Part shown: piece after piece, positions 7,419 to 16,543 of the stretch | Layout of the letters: each line of letters begins with the position of its first letter | Position numbering within the stretch: position 1 is the stretch's first letter | Source: Desulfovirgula sp. | Lineage (GTDB): Bacteria; Bacillota; Desulfotomaculia; Desulfotomaculales; Nap2-2B | Direction: 5' to 3' | Length of the DNA: 32,514 nucleotides | Assembly: GCA_020725585.1 (NCBI GenBank) | Contig: DYES01000015.1 | Span: 1-32,514, forward strand | Notes under the pieces: model-generated | The model's database searches: none | What the model was told of the DNA's origin: nothing | What the model saw: the letters and a program-made list of their open reading frames with translations, nothing else | Program-made: the position numbers and the translations under genes

Positions 7419-8753
7419 TTAAGCCAGTATTTTCACCAGCTGGGTTAATTCTTGAACGATCTTGCTGAGCTCATCAAGGTTTCTACCCTCCGCCATAATG
7501 CGGATCAACGGCTCCGTACCCGAGGGGCGCACCAGGATCCGGCCCTGGCCGTTTAATTTTTGCTCGCGCAGGCGAATGGCTTCTTGAAGCAGCGGGCTGG
7601 ACATAACTTTTTGCTTGTCGGCCACCGGGATATTTTCCAGCAGCTGGGGAAAACGCTCCATCTGCGCCGACAGCTCGCTTAAAGCAGCGCCGCGCTTGAC
7701 CATTACCGCAAGCAATTTTAAAGCCGTGAAAGCCCCGTCACCGGTAGTATGGTCATCCAAAAAAAGGATGTGGCCGCTCTGTTCCCCACCGAAGGTGGCG
7801 CCCCTACGGAGCAATTCCTCCAGCACGTAGCGGTCACCCACCTTTGTCTCAATTACATTTATACCCTCTTTCCGGAAGGCCAGATGCAGGCCGAGGTTGC
7901 TCATGACGGTGACCACCACGGTATTTTTTGCCAGCTTGCCATTCTCCTTCAAATCCCGCCCGCAAATAACCATGATTTGATCGCCGTCGACCACGCTGCC
8001 TCTTTCGTCAACGGCGATTAAGCGGTCGGCGTCGCCGTCGCAGGCCAGACCCAAATCCGCCTTGCAGGAAAGGACTGCCTCCCGCAGGGCATAAGGATGG
8101 GTAGAACCGCAGGCGTCGTTGATATTCACGCCGTTTGGCAGATGGAAAAGAGGGATCACGTTCGCCCCCAGTTCCCTTAAAAGGCGGGGCAGCACATTAC
8201 TGGCCGCGCCGTTGGCGCAATCCACCACGATTTTCAAGCCGGAAAGATCCACCGGGACTTTCTCTTTAAGAAAGCTTACGTAACGTTCGCCGGCCTCCGC
8301 AAGCACAGAGCAGCAGCCAATCTCCGGACCTACCGGAGCGGGAATTTTCTGCCCAGAGTTCACCAGGCTTTCAATTTCTTCTTCTACGGAATCCGGGAGC
8401 TTAAAACCGTCGGGCCCAAAAAACTTGATTCCGTTGTCGGCGACTGGGTTATGAGAGGCCGAAATAACCACCCCGCCGGCAGCTCCCAGCTCACGCGTCA
8501 AATAGGCGACGGCCGGGGTGGGCAGCACGCCGGCTTTTAAAACGCGCACTCCTGCCGAAAGAATCCCGGCGGTTAGGGCTGCTTCCAGCATGTCGCCGGA
8601 AATGCGCGTATCGCGGCCGATAATCAGCGGCGCGCCGGGATGCTTCTGCGCGAGCACATAAGCTCCCGCCCGGCCAATTTTTAAGGCCAGCTCCGGCGTC
8701 AGGTCCTTGTTCGCCACTCCCCGCACCCCGTCGGTGCCGAACATTGCGCCCAT
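7419..8753 (-). CDS. glmM: Phosphoglucosamine mutase
   Basis: Interconverts glucosamine-6-phosphate and glucosamine-1-phosphate, the step after GlmS. It shows the N-terminal MFGTDGVRG motif, the phosphoserine loop [11 protein letters not shown] (catalytic Ser about residue 100), the metal-binding CDGDADR loop, the sugar-binding GGEQSGH motif and the C-terminal [12 protein letters not shown] phosphate loop. The frame is open to 8789, but that ATG would lie at the predicted transcription start. The ATG at 8753 follows AGGAAG with about 6 nt and gives 444 residues, the usual length. It lies 122-158 bp downstream of cdaA with a promoter of its own. The glmS ribozyme and glmS follow. Confidence 0.96.
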   Translation of the reverse strand: MGAMFGTDGVRGVANKDLTPELALKIGRAGAYVLAQKHPGAPLIIGRDTRISGDMLEAALTAGILSAGVRVLKAGVLPTPAVAYLTRELGAAGGVVISASHNPVADNGIKFFGPDGFKLPDSVEEEIESLVNSGQKIPAPVGPEIGCCSVLAEAGERYVSFLKEKVPVDLSGLKIVVDCANGAASNVLPRLLRELGANVIPLFHLPNGVNINDACGSTHPYALREAVLSCKADLGLACDGDADRLIAVDERGSVVDGDQIMVICGRDLKENGKLAKNTVVVTVMSNLGLHLAFRKEGINVIETKVGDRYVLEELLRRGATFGGEQSGHILFLDDHTTGDGAFTALKLLAVMVKRGAALSELSAQMERFPQLLENIPVADKQKVMSSPLLQEAIRLREQKLNGQGRILVRPSGTEPLIRIMAEGRNLDELSKIVQELTQLVKILA

Positions 8754-8793
8754 AACAGTCTTCCTTTTCCTCCTTTTGAAAAACCACATCCCA

Positions 8794-8823
8794 ATTATAT
8801 ATTTATAAATAATTTGACGTCAA
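8794..8823 (-). promoter_or_regulatory. Promoter of glmM(-glmS)
   Basis: TTGACG (8818-8823) and TATAAT (8794-8799) are separated by 18 bp, upstream of glmM. The -35 box is embedded in the perfect palindrome TTGACGTCAA (8814-8823), which could be a protein-binding site. The expected start near 8787 supports the shorter glmM start. The rest of the 8790-8911 gap is A+T-rich and holds no gene. In most relatives cdaR sits here. Confidence 0.65.
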
Positions 8824-8911
8824 TTACCCTCATCAGGCACTAAAAATTTAATCACTACTATATACTATGACGAATATAAACGTATGGTTAGTTCCCGCCA
8901 GTTTGCAAAAA

Positions 8912-9733
8912 TTACTTTTTGCGCCACAAAAAAGCCAGGGAGCGGCGGCCGGGCTTAGGCTTGAGCGCCCCGCACAGGCGGTCGGCCAGGGCCGGCCTAT
9001 CGAGGCCGCGAACCAGCACGCCCTCTACGGCCAGGGAAACCTCCCCCGTTTCTTCCGATACAATAACTGCCAGCGCATCGGAGACTTCCGTGATCCCGAC
9101 GCCCGCCCGGTGCCGGGTGCCCAGCTCCTTGCTGATCTGAACGCTCTCGGTCAACGGCAGAAAGCAGGAAGCGGCGGCTATCCGGTTGCCCCTGATAATC
9201 ACCGCCCCGTCATGGAGAGGGGTGTGAGGGGCAAAAATATTAATCAACAATTCTGCCGAAACAATTCCCTCGATTTTTACCCCCCGGTCGATGTATTCCT
9301 CTAAGCCGGTAGTTCTTTCCAGAACCAGCAGGGCGCCTGTCCTGCTGTCGGCCAGGACATAAACCGCCCGGACAATTTCCTCAATCACCTGATCCAGGTT
9401 AAATTCGTTTAAATTGGGCAGGGGGGAGGCAAAAATTTCCCCTCCCCCCAGTTTTTCTAAGGCGCGCCGCAATTCGGGCTGAAAAACCACCGGCAAAGCC
9501 ACCAGCAACGCCGTGATGGCCTGGCTGAGCAGCCAGTGCACGTAAGTAAGCCGCAGCCAGTTGCTGATCGCGGTAGCCACCAGCAGCACGACCAGGCCCT
9601 TGATCAATTGTACGGCCCGGGTGCCTTTGATTAACAAAACTAGCCAGTAAAGAAACAAAGCGACGATAATGACGTCAATAACCGTAGTCAGGCTGAAAAA
9701 ACGCGGGACAATGTCTTGCAGCCTTTCTAGCAA
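8912..9733 (-). CDS. cdaA: Diadenylate cyclase CdaA (c-di-AMP synthase)
   Basis: Makes the second messenger cyclic di-AMP from two ATP. It has three N-terminal hydrophobic segments (about residues 17-35, 40-58 and 66-84), a short linker and the DisA_N catalytic domain with DGA (175-177) and RHR (207-209), both complete. At 273 residues it is normal for CdaA. The start is TTG, overlapping the end of cimA by 7 nt, so it appears to be the last gene of the branched-chain amino acid operon. CdaA usually lies before cdaR (its YbbR-type regulator) and glmM. Here glmM follows but cdaR is absent. Regulation of CdaA by GlmM is known in other Firmicutes and could still apply. Confidence 0.95.
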   Translation of the reverse strand: MLERLQDIVPRFFSLTTVIDVIIVALFLYWLVLLIKGTRAVQLIKGLVVLLVATAISNWLRLTYVHWLLSQAITALLVALPVVFQPELRRALEKLGGGEIFASPLPNLNEFNLDQVIEEIVRAVYVLADSRTGALLVLERTTGLEEYIDRGVKIEGIVSAELLINIFAPHTPLHDGAVIIRGNRIAAASCFLPLTESVQISKELGTRHRAGVGITEVSDALAVIVSEETGEVSLAVEGVLVRGLDRPALADRLCGALKPKPGRRSLAFLWRKK

Positions 9734-11337
9734 ACCCCCTGCTCTCCTTTTTGCTGCCGGCCCGGGTCGGCCGATCTTTCCTGCGTTTTCAAAAGACCGT
9801 AAGCAATGCTGTCCACCAGCGCCTGCCAGCTCGCCTCAATTATATTCGCGGAAACCCCGACCGTCCCCCAGGAACATTCCCCGTCCCCCGTTTCAATCAA
9901 AACCCGTACGATCGCCCCGGTGCCGTCCTTTTCATCCAAAACTCTTACCTTATAATCCGTCAACTGCATATTGCGGATAGCCGGGTAAAACTCTTCCAAC
10001 GCCTTGCGCAAAGCGTTATCCAGGGCGTTTACCGGCCCGTTTCCTTCCGCCGCCGTATGCACCACCCGGTTGCCGACGGTAAGCTTGATAACCGCTTCGG
10101 AATAAACCGGGCTGTTCTCTTTTAATTCAATGATAATCTTCAGGTTTTCCAGTTTGAAGGGTTCCCGGTATCCCTGGCAGGCCTTGCGCAAGAGCAGTTC
10201 CAAAGACGCCTCCGCACCTTCAAACTGGTAGCCCCGGTGCTCCAGCTCTTTTATTTTCTCCAGCACCTGGCGGGTTTCTTCCCCCGGGTGAACATTGAGG
10301 TTTAGTTCTTTGTATTTATAAAGCAGATTGGAATGCCCGCTCAGTTCGGAAACCAGCACCCGGCGGCGGTTGCCCACCAGCTCCGGGTCGATGTGTTCGT
10401 AAGTCCGGGGATCCTTTAAAATGGCGCTGACGTGCAGGCCGCCTTTGTGGGCAAAGGCGCTTGCGCCAACGAAAGGCTGCTGCGCCACCGGGTGCATGTT
10501 GGCCAGTTCGCTGACGTAACGGGAAAGTTCGGTGAGCCTGGCCAGGCTGGACCGGGGGATGGTCTCAACGCCGCATTTGAGCGTAAGATTGGGAATTATC
10601 GAACATAGGTTGGCGTTGCCGCAACGCTCCCCGTATCCGTTGATGGTGCCCTGTACCTGGACGGCGCCGGCCCGGACGGCCGCGAGGGTATTGGCCACGG
10701 CCAGCTCGCCGTCGTTATGGCAGTGGATGCCCAAGGGTACGCTGATTTCCCGGCGGATTTGCTCGATCACCCCGGCAATTTCCCAGGGCAAACTGCCCCC
10801 GTTGGTGTCGCAGAGCACGCATACGGCGGCCCCTCCCTCGCATGCCGCCTTTAAGGTGGCCAGGGCGTAGGCAGGATTTGCTTTGTACCCGTCAAAGAAA
10901 TGCTCGGCATCGTAAAATACGGTTAAGCCCCGGCTTTTTAAATAGGCCACGGATTCCCTGATCATGTTCAGGTTCTCCGCAAGGGTGGTCTGCAGGGCAT
11001 GGGTAACGTGAAAATCCCAGGTCTTGCCGACAATGGTAGCCACAGGCGCGCCTGCTGCGATAATGCTGTTCAGGTTGCTGTCGGCGGCGGCTTCTATCCC
11101 GGGCTTGCGGGTGGAACCAAAGGCGGCTATCCTGGCCTGCTCCAGTTTATATTTTCGAATGCGCAGAAAAAAGGCTGCATCTTTTGGATTGGAGCCCGGC
11201 CAGCCCCCCTCCACGTAATGAAAGCCCATTTTATCCAGTTTTAACGCAATTTTTATCTTATCCTCAACGGAAAAAGAAATGCCCTCCCCCTGGGCGCCGT
11301 CTCTTAAAGTGGTATCGTAAATCTCCACCGCTTGCAT
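9727..11337 (-). CDS. cimA: (R)-citramalate synthase
   Basis: Condenses pyruvate with acetyl-CoA to citramalate, opening the threonine-independent route to isoleucine. The N-terminal TIM barrel has YDTTLRDGAQGEG (metal and substrate site), 'HCHNDGELAVANTLAAV' with the metal-binding His pair, and GTINGYGERCGNANL. The C-terminal part (from about residue 390) is the LeuA-type allosteric domain. The ATLKAA/CDTNGG region and the long spacing match the CimA subgroup rather than LeuA. The first ATG of the frame is at 11355. The ATG at 11337 has AAGGGAAGG with 6 nt spacing and fits the family's 'MxxVEIYDTTLRDG' start, giving 536 residues. It lies 31 bp after leuB, whose product finishes this pathway to 2-oxobutyrate, and overlaps cdaA. 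Confidence 0.93.
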   Translation of the reverse strand: MQAVEIYDTTLRDGAQGEGISFSVEDKIKIALKLDKMGFHYVEGGWPGSNPKDAAFFLRIRKYKLEQARIAAFGSTRKPGIEAAADSNLNSIIAAGAPVATIVGKTWDFHVTHALQTTLAENLNMIRESVAYLKSRGLTVFYDAEHFFDGYKANPAYALATLKAACEGGAAVCVLCDTNGGSLPWEIAGVIEQIRREISVPLGIHCHNDGELAVANTLAAVRAGAVQVQGTINGYGERCGNANLCSIIPNLTLKCGVETIPRSSLARLTELSRYVSELANMHPVAQQPFVGASAFAHKGGLHVSAILKDPRTYEHIDPELVGNRRRVLVSELSGHSNLLYKYKELNLNVHPGEETRQVLEKIKELEHRGYQFEGAEASLELLLRKACQGYREPFKLENLKIIIELKENSPVYSEAVIKLTVGNRVVHTAAEGNGPVNALDNALRKALEEFYPAIRNMQLTDYKVRVLDEKDGTGAIVRVLIETGDGECSWGTVGVSANIIEASWQALVDSIAYGLLKTQERSADPGRQQKGEQGVC

Positions 11338-11368
11338 AACAAACCTTCCCTTCATCCCTCAGGCAGGT

Positions 11369-12457
11369 TTACCCTTTTTCCACCAGTTCGGCAATTACTT
11401 CCCCCATCTCGGAAGTAGATACCTGCCGGCAGCCGGGCTCCATAATGTCGCGGGTCCGGTAGCCCTGCTCCAGAGCCGCGGCCACAGCCTCTTCGACGGC
11501 TCTTGCCGCCTCCTCCAGGCCAAAAGAATAACGCAGCATCATGGCTCCGGATAAAATTGTCGCGATGGGATTGACCACTCCCTGGCCGGCATACTTAGGC
11601 GCAGACCCGTGGCTGGGCTCATACAGGCCGACGGAGCCGCCGACGCTGGCCGAAGGGAGCATACCCAAAGAGCCGGTCAGCTGGGCCGCCTGATCGCTTA
11701 AAATATCGCCAAACATGTTCTCCGTCAACAACACATCGAACTGGCGGGGGTTGCGCACGAGCTGCATGGCGCAGTTATCCACAAAGACGTGGTTTAGCTC
11801 TACGTCGGGATAGTCGGCGGCCAGAGCGCTGACCACCTCTCGCCAGAGGCGGGAGCTCTCCAGGACGTTGGCCTTATCCACGGAAGTAAGCTTTTTGCGC
11901 CTTTTTTGGGCCAGTTGAAAAGCGAACCGGGCCACTCTCTCAATCTCCGCGCTGGTATATTCCAGCGTTTCCACCACCCGTTCGCCGCCGGGTATTTTTT
12001 CCCGCCTCTTCTGGCCGAAATAAAGGCCGCCAGTGAGCTCCCTGACGATCAAAATATCCAGGCCCTCGACCACTTCCTTTTTTAAGGTGGAAGCGTTCGC
12101 CAGGGCGTCAAAAACAAACGCCGGCCGCAGGTTGGCGTAAACGTCCAAAGCTTTGCGCAGGGGCAAAAGCGCGCCGGCTTCGGGCCGCAGGTGGACGGGC
12201 AGGCTGTCCCATTTCGGCCCCCCGATCGCGCCCAGCAAAATGGCGTCACTTTGTTGACATAATTCCAGCGTTTCCGGCGGCAAGGGATGGCCCACGGCAT
12301 CGTACGCCGCTCCCCCGATCAGCGCCTCCTGGAACTGGAATGTGCAACCAAAACGCTCCCCCACCGCAGTAAGCACACGGGTGGCTTCGGCAGTAACCTC
12401 AGGGCCGATCCCGTCGCCCGGCAAAACGGCTATTCTGTATTGCTTCGTCTCCGCCAA
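11369..12457 (-). CDS. leuB: 3-isopropylmalate dehydrogenase
   Basis: NAD-dependent oxidative decarboxylase acting on 3-isopropylmalate (leucine) and, in the citramalate route, on beta-methylmalate to give 2-oxobutyrate. Visible motifs are [13 protein letters not shown] near the N-terminus, the substrate segment [11 protein letters not shown], the [12 protein letters not shown] lysine region, '[16 protein letters not shown]' and the metal-site [21 protein letters not shown], followed by the NAD-binding [11 protein letters not shown]. Start choice: a TTG at 12463 is only 3 nt from GGAGG. The TTG at 12457 has 9 nt spacing and gives 362 residues, matching the family. The gene sits between leuD and cimA in the operon. 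Confidence 0.95.
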   Translation of the reverse strand: MAETKQYRIAVLPGDGIGPEVTAEATRVLTAVGERFGCTFQFQEALIGGAAYDAVGHPLPPETLELCQQSDAILLGAIGGPKWDSLPVHLRPEAGALLPLRKALDVYANLRPAFVFDALANASTLKKEVVEGLDILIVRELTGGLYFGQKRREKIPGGERVVETLEYTSAEIERVARFAFQLAQKRRKKLTSVDKANVLESSRLWREVVSALAADYPDVELNHVFVDNCAMQLVRNPRQFDVLLTENMFGDILSDQAAQLTGSLGMLPSASVGGSVGLYEPSHGSAPKYAGQGVVNPIATILSGAMMLRYSFGLEEAARAVEEAVAAALEQGYRTRDIMEPGCRQVSTSEMGEVIAELVEKG

Positions 12458-12491
12458 GACCAAAAACCTCCCTTATTTTCTATAGATCAAA

Positions 12492-12989
12492 CTATTTTTT
12501 ATTGATCGTGCGCTTGACATAGTTAATTAATCCCCCCGCAGCAATAATTTCCTGCATAAAAGGCGGGATGGGCGTGGCCTGATATTCTTCCCCGCGGGAT
12601 AAATTAACGATGAGGCCTTTGTCAAGGTCAACGGAAAGGAGGTCCCCCTCCTGGATTTTACTTACCGCCTGCGGAGCTTCCAATATAGGCAACCCGATAT
12701 TAAAGGCATTGCGGTAAAAGATGCGGGCGTACGACGCGGCGATTACACAGCTTATTCCCGCGGCTTTAATGGCCAGCGGGGCGTGCTCCCGGGAACTGCC
12801 GCTGCCAAAATTTTTTCCGGCCACAATAATGTCTTTTGGCCTCACTTTGCGGGGAAATTCCGGGTCCGCGTCTTCCATGCAGTGCCTGGCCAGTTCCTGC
12901 GGATCGGTGGTGTTTAAATAGCGGGCCGGAATAATAGCATCGGTGTCAATGTTGTCGCCAAATTTCCATACTTTCCCTTGAAGCTGCAC
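12492..12989 (-). CDS. leuD: 3-isopropylmalate/citramalate dehydratase, small subunit
   Basis: Small (swivel) subunit of the LeuCD isomerase, 165 residues, the short type typical of Clostridia and archaea. It has [15 protein letters not shown] at the N-terminus and the conserved [20 protein letters not shown] segment that completes the active site. It begins with GTG behind GGAGG (9 nt spacing), 1 nt after the leuC stop, so translation is coupled and equal subunit output is expected. In this operon it probably serves both isopropylmalate and citramalate isomerisation; the dual role is known for related enzymes and inferred here. Confidence 0.96.
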   Translation of the reverse strand: MQLQGKVWKFGDNIDTDAIIPARYLNTTDPQELARHCMEDADPEFPRKVRPKDIIVAGKNFGSGSSREHAPLAIKAAGISCVIAASYARIFYRNAFNIGLPILEAPQAVSKIQEGDLLSVDLDKGLIVNLSRGEEYQATPIPPFMQEIIAAGGLINYVKRTINKK

Positions 12990-12990
12990 T

Positions 12991-14247
12991 TTACAAGACC
13001 TCCTTCGGCCCTACGATGTAGCCCGCTACGGCAGAAGCGGCGGCAACGGCGGGATTGCTCAAATACACTTCGCTCTCCCGGTGGCCCATTCTGCCCACGA
13101 AATTGCGGTTGGTAGTGGCAATACAGCGCTCCCCCGCCGCCAGCACCCCCATGTAACCCCCCAGGCAGGGGCCGCAGGTGGGGGTGCTCACCACGGCTCC
13201 GGCTTCAATAAAAATTTTTATCAAACCCTCCTCCAGAGCTTGCAGGTAAATCTTCTGAGTGCCGGGAATGACAATCAGCCGGACGTCCGGGTGGACTTTG
13301 CGGCCCTGCAAAACCCTGGCCGCGATGCGCAGGTCCTCCATTCTTCCGTTCGTGCACGAGCCGATTACGGCCTGGTCAATTTTTACGTGGCCCGCTTCGC
13401 TGACCGGGCGCACGTTCGACGGCAGGTGGGGAAAGGCCACCACGGGCTCCAAGTCGCTCACGTCGTACTCGTAGACGCGGGCGTATTCGGCGTCCGGGTC
13501 ACTCGCATAAAACTGACAGGGCCTTTTCGCCCTTCCCTGCACGTATTCTCTGGTTATTTCGTCGGGGGGGACAATGCCGTTTTTCGCCCCGGCCTCCACG
13601 GCCATGTTGGCCATCGTAAAACGGCCGTCCATGGACAATTTAGCCACCGCCGGGCCGGTGAACTCCATGGCCTGGTAAGCCGCCCCGTCCACGCCGATGT
13701 CGCCAATGGTGGACAGGATCAAATCCTTCCCTCCCACCCAGGGAGGAAGCTCGCCGTAGTAAATAAACTTGATGGAAGGGGGTACTTTCAGCCAGATTTC
13801 TCCCAAAGCCATCGCCGCCGCCAGGTCGGTGCTCCCCACCCCCGTGGAAAAGGCCCCTAAGGCCCCGTAGGTGCAGGTATGCGAATCCGCGCCGATAACC
13901 ACGTCCCCCGGCCCGACCAGGCCTTCTTCCGGCAGCAGGCAGTGCTCGATCCCCATCCGGCCTACCTCAAAATAATGGGTCAGCCTGTGCCGGCGGGCAA
14001 ATTCCCTTAAGATCTTGGCCTGCTCGGCAGACTTGATATCTTTGTTGGGCACGAAATGGTCCGGGACGAAAACCACCCGCTCCCGGTCAAAGACCCCGGG
14101 CACCCCGATTTTCTCGAATTCCTGGATGGCCATGGGGGCGGTGATGTCGTTCCCCAAAACCAGGTCCACTTTGACGTTAATCAACTCGCCGGGGCGGACT
14201 GATCTTTTGCCGGACGCCGCAGCCAGGATTTTTTCGGTAATGGTCAT
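12991..14247 (-). CDS. leuC: 3-isopropylmalate/citramalate dehydratase, large subunit
   Basis: Aconitase-family large subunit carrying a [4Fe-4S] cluster. The three cluster cysteines are visible as GSCTNGR (C298) and CGPC (C358, C361). The substrate motif [13 protein letters not shown] and the end [16 protein letters not shown] are also conserved. At 418 residues it is the usual length of the LeuC2 type. The open frame extends to 14271 and would overlap ilvB2. The ATG at 14247 gives the expected MTITEKIL start but is 12-15 nt from GGAGGGG. A TTG 6 nt upstream is better spaced, so the exact start is uncertain by two codons. It partners leuD, which follows after 1 nt. Confidence 0.95.
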   Translation of the reverse strand: MTITEKILAAASGKRSVRPGELINVKVDLVLGNDITAPMAIQEFEKIGVPGVFDRERVVFVPDHFVPNKDIKSAEQAKILREFARRHRLTHYFEVGRMGIEHCLLPEEGLVGPGDVVIGADSHTCTYGALGAFSTGVGSTDLAAAMALGEIWLKVPPSIKFIYYGELPPWVGGKDLILSTIGDIGVDGAAYQAMEFTGPAVAKLSMDGRFTMANMAVEAGAKNGIVPPDEITREYVQGRAKRPCQFYASDPDAEYARVYEYDVSDLEPVVAFPHLPSNVRPVSEAGHVKIDQAVIGSCTNGRMEDLRIAARVLQGRKVHPDVRLIVIPGTQKIYLQALEEGLIKIFIEAGAVVSTPTCGPCLGGYMGVLAAGERCIATTNRNFVGRMGHRESEVYLSNPAVAAASAVAGYIVGPKEVL

Positions 14248-14255
14248 GGACAATT

Positions 14256-15929
14256 CTAATCCCCTCCCCATTCAATGGCTTCGTGGATTCCCCGGCCGGC
14301 CGGCACCATGGGGGAAACGTTCTCTTCCGGATAAACCAGGCAGTTCACCAGCGCCGGGCCGGGGCTGGCGAGGACTTCTGGAAAAAGCTCGGCTACCTCT
14401 TTTTCGCTGCTCACCGTGTAGCCGCTGATGCCGTAGGCCCTGGCCAGGACGCTGAAGTCCGGGTGGAATTTAAAATCCACGGCCATGTAACGGCCCGCGC
14501 AGTAAACTTCCTGGAGCTGGCGCACCATGCCCAGCTGCTGGTTGTTCAGGATAAAGATCTTGAGCGGCAGGCCCTGTTCCATAACGGTGGCCAGTTCCTG
14601 GATGGTCATTTGAAAACTCCCGTCGCCGGTGACCAGAATGACGGGCTGCCCCGGCAGGCCCAGCTGCGCTCCGACCGCCGCGGGCAGGCCAAAGCCCATG
14701 GTACCCAGGCCGCCCGAGGAAATCAACGAGCGGGGCCGCTTAAAACGGTAGTACTGGGCCACCCACATCTGGTGCTGCCCGACGTCGGTGGCGACCACCG
14801 CGTCCCCTCCGGTCAGCTGGTACAACTGCTCGACAATAAATTGCGGTTTTAAGCCGTTCTTCCTTTCGTACCGGAGGGGATATAAATTTCTCAATTCTTC
14901 AATGCGCTTCAGCCAGGGGGAGCGGTCGGTTTTCTCCAAAAGAGGAAGCAGCGCCTGCAAAACCTTTTTCACATCCCCCACGATGGGCACGTGAATGCGC
15001 ACGTTTTTTCCTATCTCGGCGGGATCAATATCTATATGAATGATCTTGGCCTGCGGCGCAAAAGTCGCCAAATTGCCCGTGACCCGATCATCGAAGCGGG
15101 CGCCCAGAGCGATGAGCAAATCGCACTCGGTAACCGCCAGGTTGGCGTAACGGGTGCCGTGCAGCCCCAGCATCCCCAAAAAAAGTGGGTGATCTCCCGG
15201 AAAACTGGAAAGGCCCATGAACGTGTTGGTCACTGGGGCGCTGATGGTTTCGGCCAGCTGCCTGAGCTCCGCGCTGGCCCCCGAGTTGATAATTCCGCCG
15301 CCGGCGTAAATAACCGGCCGCCGGGACTCCCGGATTACTTTGGCGGCTTCGTTGATTTTTGTCGGGTGGCCCCGGTACGTCGGCTTGTAGCCCCGCAGGA
15401 CAATCTCCTTTGGATACTGGAATTCGATGGGAGAACTGGCCACATCCCTGGGCAAGTCAATCAACACCGGCCCGGGGCGGCCGGTAGAAGCGATATAAAA
15501 GGCTTTTTTCACTATTTCAGGAAGCTTTTTCGGGTCCTTGACCAGAAAATTATGCTTGGTAATCGGCATGGTAATCCCGGTAATATCTACTTCCTGGAAG
15601 GCGTCGGTCCCCACCTGGCTGGTGTTCACCTGCCCCGTAATAATGACCAGCGGCACGGAATCCATGTAGGCGTTGGCAATGCCGGTGACCAGGTTGGTGG
15701 CGCCGGGTCCGGAGGTGGCCATGCACACGCCCACGCGCCCGGTCGCCCGGGCGTAGCCGTCGGCGGCATGCGCCGCCCCCTGTTCGTGCCGGACCAACAC
15801 GTGTTTGATCTTGGAATGGTAAAGGGCGTCGTAAACCGGCACGATGGCCCCGCCGGGGATGCCAAAAATAATTTCTACATTTTCTTGTTCCAGACAACGG
15901 ACTAAGGCTTCGGCAGCGGTTATTTCCAT
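14256..15929 (-). CDS. ilvB: Acetolactate synthase large subunit, second paralogue (L472 variant)
   Basis: ThDP-, Mg- and FAD-dependent synthase joining pyruvate to pyruvate or 2-oxobutyrate; 557 residues, full length. E49 in [14 protein letters not shown] is the ThDP-activating glutamate. The ThDP/Mg motif spans GDGSFQ to LNN (about 435-463). [14 protein letters not shown] is intact. Aligned without gaps to its neighbour IlvB over the first 490 residues, it has Leu at 472 (MVRQLQE) where the neighbour and most biosynthetic enzymes have Trp (MVRQWQE). That Trp is known in E. coli AHAS II (W464) to give preference for 2-oxobutyrate and is the W574 herbicide-resistance site in plants. It starts 12 nt after ilvN with AGGGGG as binding site, and occupies the place where many relatives have ilvC-leuA. 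Confidence 0.93.
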   Translation of the reverse strand: MEITAAEALVRCLEQENVEIIFGIPGGAIVPVYDALYHSKIKHVLVRHEQGAAHAADGYARATGRVGVCMATSGPGATNLVTGIANAYMDSVPLVIITGQVNTSQVGTDAFQEVDITGITMPITKHNFLVKDPKKLPEIVKKAFYIASTGRPGPVLIDLPRDVASSPIEFQYPKEIVLRGYKPTYRGHPTKINEAAKVIRESRRPVIYAGGGIINSGASAELRQLAETISAPVTNTFMGLSSFPGDHPLFLGMLGLHGTRYANLAVTECDLLIALGARFDDRVTGNLATFAPQAKIIHIDIDPAEIGKNVRIHVPIVGDVKKVLQALLPLLEKTDRSPWLKRIEELRNLYPLRYERKNGLKPQFIVEQLYQLTGGDAVVATDVGQHQMWVAQYYRFKRPRSLISSGGLGTMGFGLPAAVGAQLGLPGQPVILVTGDGSFQMTIQELATVMEQGLPLKIFILNNQQLGMVRQLQEVYCAGRYMAVDFKFHPDFSVLARAYGISGYTVSSEKEVAELFPEVLASPGPALVNCLVYPEENVSPMVPAGRGIHEAIEWGGD

Positions 15930-15941
15930 CTCGAGGCCCCC

Positions 15942-16451
15942 TTACTCGTCTTCTTTTCCATTTACGCCGGTATACCTGGAGCCGCGCAACATGGCAATCT
16001 TTCCCGTCCGGACGAGCTCCTTGATGCCGTACGGACGCAGGGACTCTTCAAAGGCTCTGATTTTTCCCTCGTTCCCGGTGCATTCCAGAGTCAACGTGCG
16101 CCGGCCCAGATCAACGATACGCGCCCGGAAGATATCGGCAATCTGAACGATCTCGCCGCGCTGGCTGGGCTCCGCGTTTACTTTGATTAAAACCAGCTCG
16201 CGATCGACGTATTCATCCACGGTTACATCCTGGATTTTAATCACGTCAATCAGCTTGTGCAGCTGCTTGGTCACCTGCTCCAGCGTGCGGTCGTCGCCTT
16301 CCACCACGATGGTCATCCGGGACACGGCGGGGTTTTCGGTCCGGCCCACCGCCAGGCTGTCAATGTTAAAACCCCGCCGGCTGAACAGGCCCGCCACGCG
16401 GGCCAGGACGCCCGGGTTATTTTCAACTAATACCGCAAGAGTGTGGCGCAT
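15942..16451 (-). CDS. ilvN: Acetolactate synthase small (regulatory) subunit
   Basis: ACT-domain regulatory subunit, 169 residues. The N-terminal ACT domain shows LAVLVENNPGVLARVAGLFSRRGFNIDSLAVG, the conserved valine-binding and dimer region. The C-terminal half (VDRELVLIKV, then RIVDLGRRTLTLECTGNEGKI) activates the large subunit. Only one small subunit is present for two large subunits, so it must either serve both or leave one unregulated. It begins with ATG behind GGGGAG. The 92-bp gap after ilvB contains a CGCAAA-TTC-TTTGCG hairpin without a clear U-tract, perhaps an mRNA processing site. Confidence 0.96.
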   Translation of the reverse strand: MRHTLAVLVENNPGVLARVAGLFSRRGFNIDSLAVGRTENPAVSRMTIVVEGDDRTLEQVTKQLHKLIDVIKIQDVTVDEYVDRELVLIKVNAEPSQRGEIVQIADIFRARIVDLGRRTLTLECTGNEGKIRAFEESLRPYGIKELVRTGKIAMLRGSRYTGVNGKEDE

Positions 16452-16543
16452 AAAAACTCTCCCCTTTTTTAACGCAAAGAATTTGCGCTTAATTAGTCCC
16501 CTCTAGAGCGACCGGGGAAAGGCCGGCAACGAGAGACGGCGCC

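Noticed and set aside
8754..8911. Search for a short or degraded cdaR between cdaA and glmM
   Set aside because: The gap is A+T-rich, stops in all frames and shows no YbbR-like residues; a promoter is the only feature.
13081..13860. Plus-strand open frame of 259 codons opposite leuC
   Set aside because: It overlaps leuC, whose cluster cysteines and substrate motifs are intact. The residues are typical of an antisense frame and no start signal is present.
14991..15905. Long plus-strand open frame (304 codons) opposite the second ilvB
   Set aside because: It is antisense to a complete, motif-rich acetolactate synthase. Its composition (Arg, Gly, His rich) is that of a GC-rich shadow frame, and it has no ribosome-binding site or domain.
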